The notes: generated by a model from the sequence alone, not told the origin. 64,000 bases of DNA from SLRI01 sp964402505 (GCA_964402505.1 CAYOCP010000005.1:122369-186368), one strand, 5' to 3'; positions 8,032-17,319 are shown, counted from the stretch's first letter. A program made the numbers and translations.

Positions 8032-8535
8032 ATGCGCTCTGGCCGGGAGCTGGCGATCGTGCTGCTGGCGGTTCTCGTTCTCGCCGTCGGTCCCGCTGCG
8101 CCGGCGGGTGCGGCCGGCGAGGTCGGGCTCGTCGCCTCCGGCCTCGTCGTCTCCGGCAAGGTGGCCGGCGGGCGCCAGCTTCTGAGCATGGAGGCGCTCG
8201 GGGCGGCCGGGGTGGACGAGGTCGTGGCCAGGGTCCCCTGGGCCAGGGGCAGCGCCCGCTTCGCCGGCCTGCCGCTGCGCCGGCTGCTCGCCATGGTGGG
8301 TGCGGCCGGCTCGACCATCGAGGCCCGCGACGGGCGCGGCAACCGGACCAGGCTGGCGATCGAGGAGGCTCTGGCGCGGAATGCCCTGATCGCCATTCGC
8401 CACGAGGGCCTGCCCATCGCCGCCGGCGGCAGCGGCCCCTGCTGGCTGATCTATCCTGAGCCCGAGGGTGCCGGGCGGCCTTCGGGGCTGGGCCCGGCTC
8501 CCCTGCCCCGCCTCGTCGAGCTGCGCATCCACTGA
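8032..8535 (+). CDS. Exported molybdopterin-binding-fold protein (sulfite-oxidase-like domain)
   Basis: 167 residues with a clear signal peptide (LAIVLLAVLVLAVGPAAPAGAAG). The mature part resembles the stand-alone oxidoreductase-molybdopterin-binding domain found in small periplasmic proteins: LVVSGKV..., ARFAGLPLRRLLAMVG, ARNALIAIRHEGLPI and GPCWLIYP. These small forms generally lack the catalytic cysteine of true sulfite oxidases and are often encoded near sensor kinases. ATG 8032 has the good GAGGAAG site upstream. The gene sits behind the two phased repeat arrays and a strong promoter, so it is the most likely target of whatever binds them. Confidence 0.7.
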   Translation: MRSGRELAIVLLAVLVLAVGPAAPAGAAGEVGLVASGLVVSGKVAGGRQLLSMEALGAAGVDEVVARVPWARGSARFAGLPLRRLLAMVGAAGSTIEARDGRGNRTRLAIEEALARNALIAIRHEGLPIAAGGSGPCWLIYPEPEGAGRPSGLGPAPLPRLVELRIH

Positions 8536-8553
8536 ACGCCTCGCCGCGCGTTC

Positions 8554-9546
8554 TCAGCCCCAGACGCGCCGCGCCACCGCCAGCATGTTGAGCCCGAGAA
8601 TGCCCCTGATCGCCTTCTCGCCATAGCCGAGCCGGTCGAGCCCGTGGGCGATCTCCGGCAGCTGCTCGGGTGCCGCGATCTTGATGTTCAGCCCGCCCAC
8701 ATAGCCGTGCGCCGGCGGCCACCAGTACTCCTTGTCGAGCCCCGGTGGGTCGTCGTCGAGGCCGCCGGCCGGGTAGCTGTAGTCGATGCCGAGCCCGACA
8801 TGCCGCTCGCCATAGGTCTGCACGAGGTGGTCGACATGGGCGAGGATCGCTCGCGTCCCGGCCGCATGGTCGCCGAGGAACCGGCCGACGCCGTTGACGC
8901 AGACCACACCCTCTTTGCCGATGCAGGCGCGGATCTGCTCGTCCGTGATGTTGCGGCCGTCCTCGCAGAGGGCCCTGGGGTTGGCATGGCTGAAGATCAC
9001 CGGGGCCGTCGACGCTTCCATGATGTCGAGGCTGGTGCGGTGTCCGGTATGCGAGCAGTCCATCAGGATGCCGGCCTCGTTGATCGCCGCCACCACGGCC
9101 CGGCCGCAGGGCGTGAGCGGCACGTCCAGGTCGTAGCAGCCACCGCCGAGCGCATTGTTGCGGTTGTAGGCGAGGTGCATCTGCCGGACGCCCAGGTCGC
9201 TGAAGAGCCCGACCATGTCCGGCCGGCCCTGCAGCGGCACGCCCCCCTCGAGGTCGAAGGCGACGCCGAGCCGGCCGCTGACATGCGCCGCCTCGACATC
9301 CGCCACGCGCCGGACCGGAACGAAAATATCCGAGAGCTCCGCCAGTTGCCGGCGAAAGCTGGCGATCACTTTCAGGATCTGCGGCAGCGGGTTCATGTCC
9401 ATGCCGACATTGACCGAGACGAAGCTGCAGCCGGCCCGCCGATGGCGCTCCAGCACCCGCAGGTCGGCCGCCTCGTGCAGCGGCAGGCAGGCATGCGCGT
9501 CCCAGACGAGGCAGTCCGACAAAGCCGCGCCTTGCCCGTTCGCCAT
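8554..9546 (-). CDS. M19-family (membrane/renal) dipeptidase
   Basis: 330-residue metallopeptidase-like protein. Family elements are FDLEGGVPL (bridging glutamate), DCSHTGHRT and FSHANPRAL (zinc histidines), and GIDYSYPAGG. The first zinc motif, normally H-x-D, reads DAHACLPL, with Cys in place of Asp, so this may belong to a divergent subgroup. I chose ATG 9546 because GGGAGA lies eight bases upstream on the minus strand. It converges with the molybdopterin-fold gene and diverges from the sensor kinase at 9681. Confidence 0.85.
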   Translation of the reverse strand: MANGQGAALSDCLVWDAHACLPLHEAADLRVLERHRRAGCSFVSVNVGMDMNPLPQILKVIASFRRQLAELSDIFVPVRRVADVEAAHVSGRLGVAFDLEGGVPLQGRPDMVGLFSDLGVRQMHLAYNRNNALGGGCYDLDVPLTPCGRAVVAAINEAGILMDCSHTGHRTSLDIMEASTAPVIFSHANPRALCEDGRNITDEQIRACIGKEGVVCVNGVGRFLGDHAAGTRAILAHVDHLVQTYGERHVGLGIDYSYPAGGLDDDPPGLDKEYWWPPAHGYVGGLNIKIAAPEQLPEIAHGLDRLGYGEKAIRGILGLNMLAVARRVWG

Positions 9547-9680
9547 GTCGATGTCTCCCAGATCAAGCAGCACTGCGGGGGGGCGCCCGTGCCTTAACCG
9601 GACCTTAAGGCGATTGTGGCAGGTTGCTGCGGCAGCCGGCCACACCAGCCGGCCACCTGTCAACTCCCACGCGAGCTCCG

Positions 9681-11165
9681 ATGCAAGACCCGTATGGTGA
9701 CGACCGGATCAGCGTCCTTCTGATCGAGGACAACGCGGCGGATGCCCGCCTCGTGCGCGAGCAGCTTCGCGATTGCGCGGAGGTCGACGTGACCTGGGTG
9801 CAGCGCCTGGACGCGGCACTCGGAGCGCTGGCGGATCGCCGCTTCGACGTTCTGCTCCTCGATCTTCTGCTCCCCGACGCGCGGGGCGCCGACCTTCTCG
9901 CCATGCTGCGCGAGCCGGCGAAGGGTGCGGCGATCATCGTGCTCAGCGGCCAGCGCGCCGACGACCGGCTCTTCGCCCGCGCCGCGATCATCAAGGGGGC
10001 CGAGGATTTCCTGCCGAAGGACGGGCTCGCCCCGCATCTTCTGGCGCGGATGCTGACCACGGCCGTCGAGCGCCAGCGCCTCGCTCTCGCCCTCGAGGAG
10101 CGCGAGCGCCAGCTCGAGGAGGCGCAGGCCCTGGCCCGGCTCGGGCATTGGAGCTGGCGGGCCGATCGCCCGGTGGTGGCGCTCTCGAAGGAGGCGGCGC
10201 GGCTGCTGGGTCAGGCACCGGTGGCCCAGCCGTGGCCGCTGCGTCGGCTCCTGCGCGGCCTGCCGAAGCCGGCCCGGCGTCGGCTCCGCCATTGCTGGCG
10301 GACCCTGCAGGAAGGTGGGAAGAGCGTCGTCTGCCGCCTTCTCGAGAACGAGCCGGTGCGGCCAGGCGGACCGCCCGTCGACCTCGTCTTCGAGGCACGG
10401 GTCCGCCGCGACGGCAGAGGAAGGATCGAAACCGTCTTCGGCATTCTGCGCGACGAGACCGAGCACGGCCGGCTCGAGCGGTTGAAGGACGGGATCGTCG
10501 CCGTTCTCGGCCACGAGCTGCGCACTCCGCTCACCGCCATTAGGGGCGCGCTCGGCCTCCTGCCCGGCCTGCTCGAGGCACCGCTCTCGGCACCGGCCCT
10601 GCGCCTCTTCCAGAGTGCCGAGCGCAGCGCCGACCGCCTCGCCCGCATCGTCGACGACCTGCTCGACCTCGATCGCCTCGAGCGCGGCGTGGTGCCGTTC
10701 GCCCCGGCCCGCGTGGCCATCCTGCCCTTCCTTCGCGAGCTCCTGCCCGCCCATGCGGACGCCGCCCGGGCCGCCGGCGTGAGCTTGCACCTTCGCCCGC
10801 CCCTGGAGCTGCCCGACTGCCTTTGCGACGCCCCCAAGCTGCGCCGCGCCATCGATTGCCTGATCGCCAACGCGATCAAGTTCTCGCCGCCTGGCGGCTC
10901 GGTCGAGCTGGCCCTCGGGACGAAAGCGGGCCGGGCCTGGATCGAGGTCGCCGACAGTGGGCCCGGCTTCGATGCCGGGTTCCAGGCGAAGGCTTTCGAG
11001 CCTTTCGCCCAGGCCGATGGCTCGACCACCCGCTGCCGGGGTGGCAGCGGGCTCGGCCTCGCCATCGTCAGGCGGCTGATCGACGGCCAGGGTGGGGCCG
11101 TCGAGCTTCTGCCCGACACTTCGGGCGGTGGCCGCCTTCGCGTCGGCCTCGAGCTCGCGGCCTGA
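9681..11165 (+). CDS. Receiver-histidine kinase hybrid (soluble)
   Basis: 494 residues. An N-terminal receiver domain (1-125) has the acidic pair IEDN, phospho-acceptor Asp in VLLLDLLLPD, and Lys in FLPKDG. A short coiled coil (ALEERERQLEEAQALARLG) leads into a PAS-like region, then HisKA (VLGHELRTPLTAIRG, His about 274) and HATPase (NAIKFSPPGG, ADSGPGFD, GGSGLGLAIV). There is no membrane segment, so it senses inside the cell or takes phosphate from another kinase. ATG 9681 is chosen just before the receiver. It is followed three bases later by a second receiver gene. Confidence 0.88.
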   Translation: MQDPYGDDRISVLLIEDNAADARLVREQLRDCAEVDVTWVQRLDAALGALADRRFDVLLLDLLLPDARGADLLAMLREPAKGAAIIVLSGQRADDRLFARAAIIKGAEDFLPKDGLAPHLLARMLTTAVERQRLALALEERERQLEEAQALARLGHWSWRADRPVVALSKEAARLLGQAPVAQPWPLRRLLRGLPKPARRRLRHCWRTLQEGGKSVVCRLLENEPVRPGGPPVDLVFEARVRRDGRGRIETVFGILRDETEHGRLERLKDGIVAVLGHELRTPLTAIRGALGLLPGLLEAPLSAPALRLFQSAERSADRLARIVDDLLDLDRLERGVVPFAPARVAILPFLRELLPAHADAARAAGVSLHLRPPLELPDCLCDAPKLRRAIDCLIANAIKFSPPGGSVELALGTKAGRAWIEVADSGPGFDAGFQAKAFEPFAQADGSTTRCRGGSGLGLAIVRRLIDGQGGAVELLPDTSGGGRLRVGLELAA

Positions 11166-11168
11166 GCG

Positions 11169-11618
11169 ATGCGGACGATGCCCGCCGATGGTCTCGAGAC
11201 CGCCAGGCCCGCCGGCGCCCGCCCCGCCTCGGCGCTCCTTCGGGTGGTCGCCGTCGAGGACGATCCCGACATTCGTGCGGTGATCGAGCTCGCCCTCGGC
11301 CATGTGGGCGGCCTCGCGGTCACCTGTTGCGATTCCGGCCTCGCCGCCCTCGAGGCGGTGCCGAGGCTGCGCCCCGATCTGGTGCTGCTCGATGTCATGA
11401 TGCCGGGCATGGACGGTCTCGAGACCCTGGCCCGGCTGCGCCTCGATCCGCGCAACGGCGATCTTCCGGTGATCTTCATGACCGCGCGGGTGCAGCCACA
11501 CCACCGGGCCGACTACCTCGCGCGAGGTGCGCGCGGCGTCATCGCCAAGCCCTTCGATCCCCTCACCCTGGCCGAGCACTTGAGGCAATTCCATGGCGCT
11601 TTCAGTCGACCGTCTTGA
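11169..11618 (+). CDS. Single-domain response regulator
   Basis: 149 residues: a receiver domain with no output domain. Acidic pocket VEDDPD, phospho-acceptor Asp in LVLLDVMMPGMDG, Thr in VIFMTAR, and the switch lysine in VIAKPFDP are all present. About 25 variable residues precede the fold. It starts three bases after the kinase gene and its 3' end overlaps the HPt gene by 26 bases, so the three are one transcription unit. It likely acts as a phosphate shuttle or in protein-protein control. Confidence 0.88.
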   Translation: MRTMPADGLETARPAGARPASALLRVVAVEDDPDIRAVIELALGHVGGLAVTCCDSGLAALEAVPRLRPDLVLLDVMMPGMDGLETLARLRLDPRNGDLPVIFMTARVQPHHRADYLARGARGVIAKPFDPLTLAEHLRQFHGAFSRPS

Positions 11619-11913
11619 CGACCCTCTGGCCGAGCTTCGCGCGCGCTTCGCGGTTCGGACGCAAGCGCGGATCGCCGTCATGCAGGCCCTCGTCGCCGCA
11701 TGGCGAAACGGGTCGATGCCCGCCTGCCTCGATGATCTGCGGCGGCAGGCGCACCAGCTCGCCGGCTCCGCCGGCACTTTCGGCTTCGCCGCGCTGGCCG
11801 AGGCGGCGGCCTCGCTCGAGGCTGCCGCCGAGTGCCAGGACCCGCCACTCGCCTCGATCGAGCCGCTCCTGGGCGAGCTGGCATTCCGCGCGAGCCGGCT
11901 GGCTCCCACCTGA
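11593..11913 (+). CDS. Histidine phosphotransfer (HPt) protein
   Basis: 106-residue helical protein. The phospho-accepting motif reads LRRQAHQLAGSAGTFGF, matching the HPt signature H-x-L-K/A-G-[SA]-[AS]-xxxG. It overlaps the preceding response-regulator gene. With the hybrid kinase (receiver-HK) and the single receiver, it completes a multistep phosphorelay in which no DNA-binding output is encoded locally. Confidence 0.85.
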   Translation: MALSVDRLDDPLAELRARFAVRTQARIAVMQALVAAWRNGSMPACLDDLRRQAHQLAGSAGTFGFAALAEAAASLEAAAECQDPPLASIEPLLGELAFRASRLAPT

Positions 11914-12211
11914 TCCGGCTCGTCGCGATCCCCCGGGCGATGCCGGCCTCCCGCCGCGAGCCGGCGCCGCCTCGGCCCTGCCGGTGCCGGAGCGGCTGCA
12001 GGCGGGCATTGTGCCGGCCGCCGATTGCCGGCACTCTCCCCGGACGTCGAGGATGCGTGGTCCGGCGCCCTTTGCCGGCCCCTTCCGTTCGCGCGAGAAC
12101 CAGGAATGCCGACTGCCACCATGCACGGGTCCTCCGGCCCGATCCCCCGCTTCGCCCCGACGGGTCGGGCACGCCGGCGCGCCGCTTCTCGACGGCGGGT
12201 CGGCTGAGCCG
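11914..12211. other. Intergenic stretch, no gene supported
   Basis: Nearly 300 bases with open frames on several strands but no start, ribosome-binding site or recognisable protein. I see no hairpin with a T-tract and no clear promoter. Confidence 0.5.
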
Positions 12212-13705
12212 ATGGCGTTCGCCGATCTTCGGGCGTTCATGGCGCATCTCGAATCCCGCGGCCGGCTGGTCCGCGTCCAGGAGCCGGTCTCGCCCGTCCT
12301 GGAGATGACCGAGATCCAGACCCGCCTCCTCGCCGAGCGGGGACCGGCGGCGCTCTTCACCGCCGTCGAGGGCGCTTCCATGCCCGTGCTCGTCAATCTT
12401 TTCGGCACGGTCGAGCGGGTGGCCTGGGGCATCGGGCGCGAGCCCTCGGAGCTGCAGGCGGTCGGCGAGATGCTCGCCTTCCTCCGCCAGCCGCAGCCGC
12501 CTGAAAGCTTCAGGGAGGCGCTCGAGATGGCGCCGCTCATGAAGGCGGCCATGGCGATGCGCCCCAGGCATGTCGGCCGGGCGAGCTGCCAGGAGGTGGT
12601 CTGGCGCGGGCGCGACATCGATCTCGGCCGCCTGCCGGTGCAGACCTGCTGGCCGGGCGAGCCCGCACCCCTGATCACCTGGCCGCTCGTGGTCACGAAG
12701 GGGCCGGGCAGCGGGCCCGAGGACGGCTTCAACCTCGGCATCTACCGCATGCAGGTGCTGGAGCGCGATCGCACCATCATGCGCTGGCTGAAGCACCGGG
12801 GTGGGGCGCAGCAGCATCAGCGCTGGAAGCGGGAGCGGCGGGCGCCGCTGCCGGCGGCGGCGGTGCTCGGCGCCGACCCCGGCACCACGATCGCCGCCGT
12901 GACGCCGGTCCCCGACACCCTCTCCGAATACCATTTCGCGGGGCTCCTGCGCGGCCAGCGGGTCGAGCTCGTCGACTGCGTCAGCCAGCCGCTCAGGGTG
13001 CCGGCCACGGCCGAGATCGTGATCGAGGGCGAGGTCGGCCTCGACGAGACCGCCGAAGAGGGCCCCTACGGCGACCACACGGGCTACTACAACGCCGTCG
13101 AGCGCTTCCCCGTCTTTCGCGTCACCGCCATCACCATGCGCCGCGACCCGATCTACCTCTCGACCTTCACCGGCCGCCCGCCGGACGAGCCGTCCGTGCT
13201 CGGCGAGGCGCTCAACGACGTCTTCGTGCCGCTCCTGCGGCAGCAATTTCCCGAGATCGTCGATTTCTGGCTGCCGCCCGAGGGCTGCTCCTACCGGGTG
13301 GCGGTGGTCGCCATCAAGAAGGCCTATCCGGGCCACGCCAGGCGGATCATGATGGGGGTCTGGTCCTATCTTCGGCAGTTCATGTACACCAAATTCGTGA
13401 TCGTCGTGGACGACGACATCGACGCCCGCTCCTGGGACGACGTGATCTGGGCCATCTCGACCAGGGTCGATCCGGGGCGCGACCTCGTGGTCGTCGAGGG
13501 CACGCCCATCGACTATCTCGATTTCGCCTCGCCCGAGACCGGGCTCGGCGGCAAGCTCGGTATCGATGCCACCGACAAATGGCCGCCCGAGACCCGGCGC
13601 GAATGGGGCCGCAAGATCCGCATGGCCGATGAGATCGTCCTCAAGGTCACGCAGAAGTGGCAGCGCTACGGCCTGCCCGGCAGCGGCCGGCCGATCTGGC
13701 GATGA
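12212..13705 (+). CDS. UbiD-family (de)carboxylase
   Basis: 497 residues, the usual UbiD length. UbiD enzymes use prenylated FMN to decarboxylate aromatic or unsaturated acids. Supporting segments are DLRAFMAHLESRGRLVRV at the N-terminus, GFNLGIYRMQV, EGPYGDHTGYYN (metal/prFMN binding and catalytic Glu region), and GIDATDKWPPE near the end. ATG 12212 gives the canonical MAFADLRAF start. Its stop overlaps the next ATG (ATGA). No UbiX flavin prenyltransferase is visible nearby, so cofactor supply must come from elsewhere; the substrate is not determined. Confidence 0.9.
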   Translation: MAFADLRAFMAHLESRGRLVRVQEPVSPVLEMTEIQTRLLAERGPAALFTAVEGASMPVLVNLFGTVERVAWGIGREPSELQAVGEMLAFLRQPQPPESFREALEMAPLMKAAMAMRPRHVGRASCQEVVWRGRDIDLGRLPVQTCWPGEPAPLITWPLVVTKGPGSGPEDGFNLGIYRMQVLERDRTIMRWLKHRGGAQQHQRWKRERRAPLPAAAVLGADPGTTIAAVTPVPDTLSEYHFAGLLRGQRVELVDCVSQPLRVPATAEIVIEGEVGLDETAEEGPYGDHTGYYNAVERFPVFRVTAITMRRDPIYLSTFTGRPPDEPSVLGEALNDVFVPLLRQQFPEIVDFWLPPEGCSYRVAVVAIKKAYPGHARRIMMGVWSYLRQFMYTKFVIVVDDDIDARSWDDVIWAISTRVDPGRDLVVVEGTPIDYLDFASPETGLGGKLGIDATDKWPPETRREWGRKIRMADEIVLKVTQKWQRYGLPGSGRPIWR

Positions 13706-14559
13706 GCCCGACCCTCGAGGATGCCGACCTGCAGCCGCTGCTGCCCGGGCTCCGCGAGGCGGTCAGAGGCGCCGGCACGATCGCCATGGAGGCTTTCGGC
13801 CGCCATGGCCGGACCTGGGAGAAAGCGCCGGGGCAGGTGGTGACCGAAACCGATCTCGCCATCGACCGCCATCTGCACGAGGCGCTCGGCGCCCTCCTGC
13901 CGGAAGCGGCCTGGCTCTCGGAGGAGAGTGCGGATGACGGCCGCCGCCTCGAGGCCCCAAGCGTCTGGGTGGTCGACCCGATCGACGGCACGCGCAGCTT
14001 CGCCGCCGGCAAGCCCGAGTTCACCGTCAGCGTGGCCCTGGTCGCGGGCGACCGGGCGCTCCTGGCGAGCCTCCTCAATCCCGCGACCGGCGAGCATTTC
14101 GAGGCGGTCGCGGGCCGGGGCGCCACCCTGAACGGCCGCCCGCTCGCGGTCGAGGAGCCGCCGGCCGGACGGCCCGCCCGCATCGTCCTCAGCGCCGGCG
14201 AGCGGCGGACACGCGACTTCAGGAGCATGCTGCCCGCAGCCGAGCTCAGCACGATCGGCTCGCTCGCCTACAAGACCGCCCTCGTCGCCGCCGGTCGCTT
14301 CGACGCCTATTTCTCCTGGCGGCACAGCCACGACTGGGACATCGCGGCGGCCCGCCTCGTGCTCGAGGAGGCCGGGGGCCGCGCGAGCGACCGCGAGGGC
14401 GCGCCCTTGCGCCTGAACCGCCCGTCGCTGCGTCATGCGGGGCTGATCGCCGCCCCGCCCGAGCTGCACGGCCGGCTCGTGACCCTCTCGCTGCGCCAGC
14501 TCGAGCGTGCCGACGAGACACGAAGGCCCGGCTTGCCGACACCTCCCCGGAAGCGATAA
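13702..14559 (+). CDS. Inositol monophosphatase / 3'(2'),5'-bisphosphate nucleotidase family enzyme
   Basis: 285 residues, Mg2+-dependent Li+-sensitive phosphatase fold. Motifs: WLSEESADD (first metal Glu), VVDPIDGTRSF (DPIDGT metal-binding signature) and SHDWDIAAARLVLEEAGG (WDxAA signature). The fold matches CysQ or SuhB relatives; motif reading cannot separate these. It begins within the UbiD stop codon. The tail after residue 270 is Arg/Pro-rich and not family-typical. Confidence 0.85.
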   Translation: MSPTLEDADLQPLLPGLREAVRGAGTIAMEAFGRHGRTWEKAPGQVVTETDLAIDRHLHEALGALLPEAAWLSEESADDGRRLEAPSVWVVDPIDGTRSFAAGKPEFTVSVALVAGDRALLASLLNPATGEHFEAVAGRGATLNGRPLAVEEPPAGRPARIVLSAGERRTRDFRSMLPAAELSTIGSLAYKTALVAAGRFDAYFSWRHSHDWDIAAARLVLEEAGGRASDREGAPLRLNRPSLRHAGLIAAPPELHGRLVTLSLRQLERADETRRPGLPTPPRKR

Positions 14560-14640
14560 GCGGGATGGCGATGGTCGAAGCGCCGATTTTCCCTTCGCTT
14601 GCTGGCGGAAGCCGCCCTTAACCCATGATTAGGGAATGCG

Positions 14641-15720
14641 ATGCATAGTCTGAAGGCGACGCAGATCGAGCGACTGGCGCGGGCGACGATGCTGGCGCTC
14701 GGCAGCTCGCCCGAGGAGGCCCGCATCGTCGCGGCCCATCTCGTCCTCGCCAACCTCTCCGGCCATGACAGCCACGGGGTAGGCATGCTGCCGGACTATG
14801 TGCGGCTGGTGAAGGCCGGGCTCATCGTGCCCGATCAGGAGTTGGTGAGCTTGGTGGATTTCGGCGCAGTCCTGCTCTTCGACGCCCGCCGCGGCGTCGG
14901 CCAGCGCATGATGGAGCTGGCGACCGGCGCCGCGATCGAGCGCGCCCGAAGCCAGGGTGCGGCCGTCTTCGGTGTGCGCGACTGCGGCCATGTCGGGCGG
15001 GTCGGCCACTATGTCGAGCAATGCGCCGCCGCCGGCATGACCGGCATCTGCTTCGTCAACGTCGCGGACCATCCGGCCTTCCAGGCGCCCTTCGGCTGCA
15101 GCAGCGCCAGGCTCGGCACCAATCCCTTCGCCATCGCCATGCCCGGCCGGGCGGGCCCGGCCGCCGTCCTCGACATGGCGACCAGCGCCATCGCCTTCGG
15201 CAAGGCGCGGGTCGCCCACAACAAGGGCGTGACCGTGCCGGAGAACGCGATCATCGATGCCGAAGGCCGGCCGACGACCGACCCCGGAGCGCTCGTCGCG
15301 GAGCACCAGGGAGCGCTCATGTCCTTCGGCCTGCACAAGGGCTCCGGCCTCGCCGTGTTCTGCGAGCTTCTGGGTGCCGCCCTCACCGGAGGCCAGACGA
15401 TCCAGCCGGCGCATCCGCTTCTGGGCGGCATCCTGAACAGCGTGCTCGGCATCGTCATCGACAATGCGCGTCTCGGCGATCCCCTGGCCATCATCGACGA
15501 GGTCGAAGCGGTCAAGGACTGGATCCGCGCCTCGCCGCCGGCGCCGGGCTTCGACAAGGTGCGCCTGCCGGGCGAGCCGGAGCTGGAGAGCCGCTCCAGC
15601 CGCGGCGAGACGGGCGTTCCGCTCGATCCGCGCAGCCTCGACGACATCCTCGCGGCGGCCAGGGAAGCCGGCGTCGATGCCGCTCTTCTGGACGAGACGC
15701 GGGCCTCCTTCGCCGCCTGA
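14641..15720 (+). CDS. Malate/L-lactate dehydrogenase family (Ldh2/YlbC/ComC-type) oxidoreductase
   Basis: 359 residues. Family markers include NLSGHDSHGVGMLPDYV near residue 38-54 (catalytic DSHG), GHVGRVGHYVEQCAAAGM, LGTNPFAIAMPG (NAD(P) site) and LHKGSGLAVFCELLGAALTGG. The enzymes reduce 2-oxoacids with NAD(P)H through a Rossmann-unrelated fold. It lies 56 bases before an L-2-hydroxyglutarate-oxidase-like gene on the same strand, so the two may interconvert a 2-hydroxy acid and 2-oxo acid pair. Confidence 0.87.
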   Translation: MHSLKATQIERLARATMLALGSSPEEARIVAAHLVLANLSGHDSHGVGMLPDYVRLVKAGLIVPDQELVSLVDFGAVLLFDARRGVGQRMMELATGAAIERARSQGAAVFGVRDCGHVGRVGHYVEQCAAAGMTGICFVNVADHPAFQAPFGCSSARLGTNPFAIAMPGRAGPAAVLDMATSAIAFGKARVAHNKGVTVPENAIIDAEGRPTTDPGALVAEHQGALMSFGLHKGSGLAVFCELLGAALTGGQTIQPAHPLLGGILNSVLGIVIDNARLGDPLAIIDEVEAVKDWIRASPPAPGFDKVRLPGEPELESRSSRGETGVPLDPRSLDDILAAAREAGVDAALLDETRASFAA

Positions 15721-15776
15721 GGACACGAGCCGATGAAGAGCCAGCACGATCGAGCGAGCGACGGAGCACTGCCGGC

Positions 15777-16883
15777 ATGACAGAGCGGATCGACTGCGTG
15801 GTCGTGGGTGCCGGCGTCGTCGGCCTCGCCGTCGCCCGGGCCCTGGCCCGCTCGGGCCGCGACGTGATCGTGCTCGAGCGCCACGAGCTCATCGGCAGCG
15901 AGACCAGCTCGCGCAACAGCGAGGTGATCCATGCCGGAATCTACTATCCGACCGGCAGCCTGAAGGCGCGGCTCTGCGTCGCCGGCAAGCTGGCGCTCTA
16001 CCGCTACTGCGAGGAGCACGGCGTTCCGCACCGCCGGTGCGGCAAGCTCATCGTGGCGACCGACGAGGCCCAGCTCGGCGAGCTCGAGCGCATCCAGGAG
16101 AAGGCCGCGGCCAACGGCGTCACCGATCTCGAGCTCTGGGAGCCCGAGCGGGCGCGGGCGCTCGAGCCGGCGCTCGCCTGCACGGGCGCTCTCTGGTCGC
16201 CCTCCACCGGCATCCTCGACAGCCACGCCCTGATGCTCGCCTACGAGGGCGACATCGAGGACATGGGCGGCATGATCGCCTTCGATGCGCCCCTCGAGCG
16301 CGCCCGCGTGATTCCGCAGGGCTTCCGTCTCGAGGTCGGCGGCGAGGCGCCGATGGAGCTCGAATGCGGGGCTCTGATCAACAGCGCCGGGCTCGCAGCG
16401 CCGGATCTCGCCCGGCGGATCGAGGGCTACGATCGAAGCCATGCCCCCCTCGCCTACTACTGCAAGGGCAACTACTACACGCTTGCGGGCAGGAGCCCCT
16501 TCGACCGGCTGATCTATCCGGTGCCCGAGGCGGCCGGCCTCGGCGTCCACGTCACCGTCGACATGGGCGGCCAATGCCGCTTCGGGCCGGATACCGAATG
16601 GGTCGAGACCGTGGGCTACGACGTCGATCCGAGCCGGGCCGACGTGTTCTACGACGCCGTGCGCAAGTACTGGCCGGAGCTTCCGGACCACGCGCTCGAG
16701 CCGGGCTACTCGGGCATCCGCCCCAAGCTCGGTCCGGCCGGGGCACCGGCCGCCGACTTCGTCATCCAGGGTCCCGCGACGCATGGCGTCCCGGGCCTCG
16801 TCCATCTCTTCGGCATCGAGAGCCCGGGCCTCACCGCCTCGCTGGCCATCGGCGAGAGCGCCCTCGCGAGTCTCACCACGTGA
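15777..16883 (+). CDS. FAD-dependent L-2-hydroxyglutarate oxidase-like protein (LhgO/DAO family)
   Basis: 368 residues. The Rossmann FAD motif VVVGAGVVGLAVARALA begins at residue 8. SSRNSEVIHAGIYYP is characteristic of L-2-hydroxyglutarate dehydrogenase/oxidase, as are YYCKGNYYTL, RFGPDTEWVE and YSGIRPKLGP. Such enzymes oxidise L-2-hydroxyglutarate to 2-oxoglutarate and pass electrons to quinone or oxygen. The 3' end converges with and overlaps the membrane-protein gene at 16873 by 11 bases. It follows the Ldh2-type dehydrogenase and is probably co-transcribed. Confidence 0.86.
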   Translation: MTERIDCVVVGAGVVGLAVARALARSGRDVIVLERHELIGSETSSRNSEVIHAGIYYPTGSLKARLCVAGKLALYRYCEEHGVPHRRCGKLIVATDEAQLGELERIQEKAAANGVTDLELWEPERARALEPALACTGALWSPSTGILDSHALMLAYEGDIEDMGGMIAFDAPLERARVIPQGFRLEVGGEAPMELECGALINSAGLAAPDLARRIEGYDRSHAPLAYYCKGNYYTLAGRSPFDRLIYPVPEAAGLGVHVTVDMGGQCRFGPDTEWVETVGYDVDPSRADVFYDAVRKYWPELPDHALEPGYSGIRPKLGPAGAPAADFVIQGPATHGVPGLVHLFGIESPGLTASLAIGESALASLTT

Positions 16884-17313
16884 CGTAGAACATCGCCTTC
16901 GCCAGGAGGACGATGAGCACGATGTGGGTGAGGACGCTGGCGTGGATGAAGCGGACCTGCCGCGACCTCAGCCTGCCGCGCGCGCCGAGCACCACGGCGG
17001 TGACGAAGTGGACCAGCACGCTGATGGCGAGCAGAATCTTGATCGAGAGCAGCGTGGCGAAGCTGGTCTGGAGCGGCTGCGCCAGGGCATCCCGGTACTG
17101 CCACGCCATCCCGATGCCGGCCGAGTAGAGCACCAGGATCACGAGGGGCATGATCCGTCGGGCCCGCCTGCCGATCGCACCCTCCACCGTCCGCATGACT
17201 TCGCGGCCGACCGGCTCGCGGATGCCTTCGAGGATCAGCACCTCGAAGAAGACCGCACCCGCGAACACGATGGCGGCGAAGAGATGCAGGGTGACGAGGA
17301 CGAAGTAGCTCAT
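16873..17313 (-). CDS. Four-helix integral membrane protein, CopD-like
   Basis: 146 residues with four predicted membrane helices: near 4-26 (VTLHLFAAIVFAGAVFFEVL), 52-72, 84-108 and 122-143. Histidines inside or next to helices 1, 3 and 4 (LHLF, VHFVT, THIV) resemble the heme- or copper-coordinating positions of CopD-type domains. The function is not established; it lies immediately downstream of the sugar kinase gene on the same strand. Confidence 0.6.
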   Translation of the reverse strand: MSYFVLVTLHLFAAIVFAGAVFFEVLILEGIREPVGREVMRTVEGAIGRRARRIMPLVILVLYSAGIGMAWQYRDALAQPLQTSFATLLSIKILLAISVLVHFVTAVVLGARGRLRSRQVRFIHASVLTHIVLIVLLAKAMFYVTW

Positions 17314-17319
17314 GGCGGC

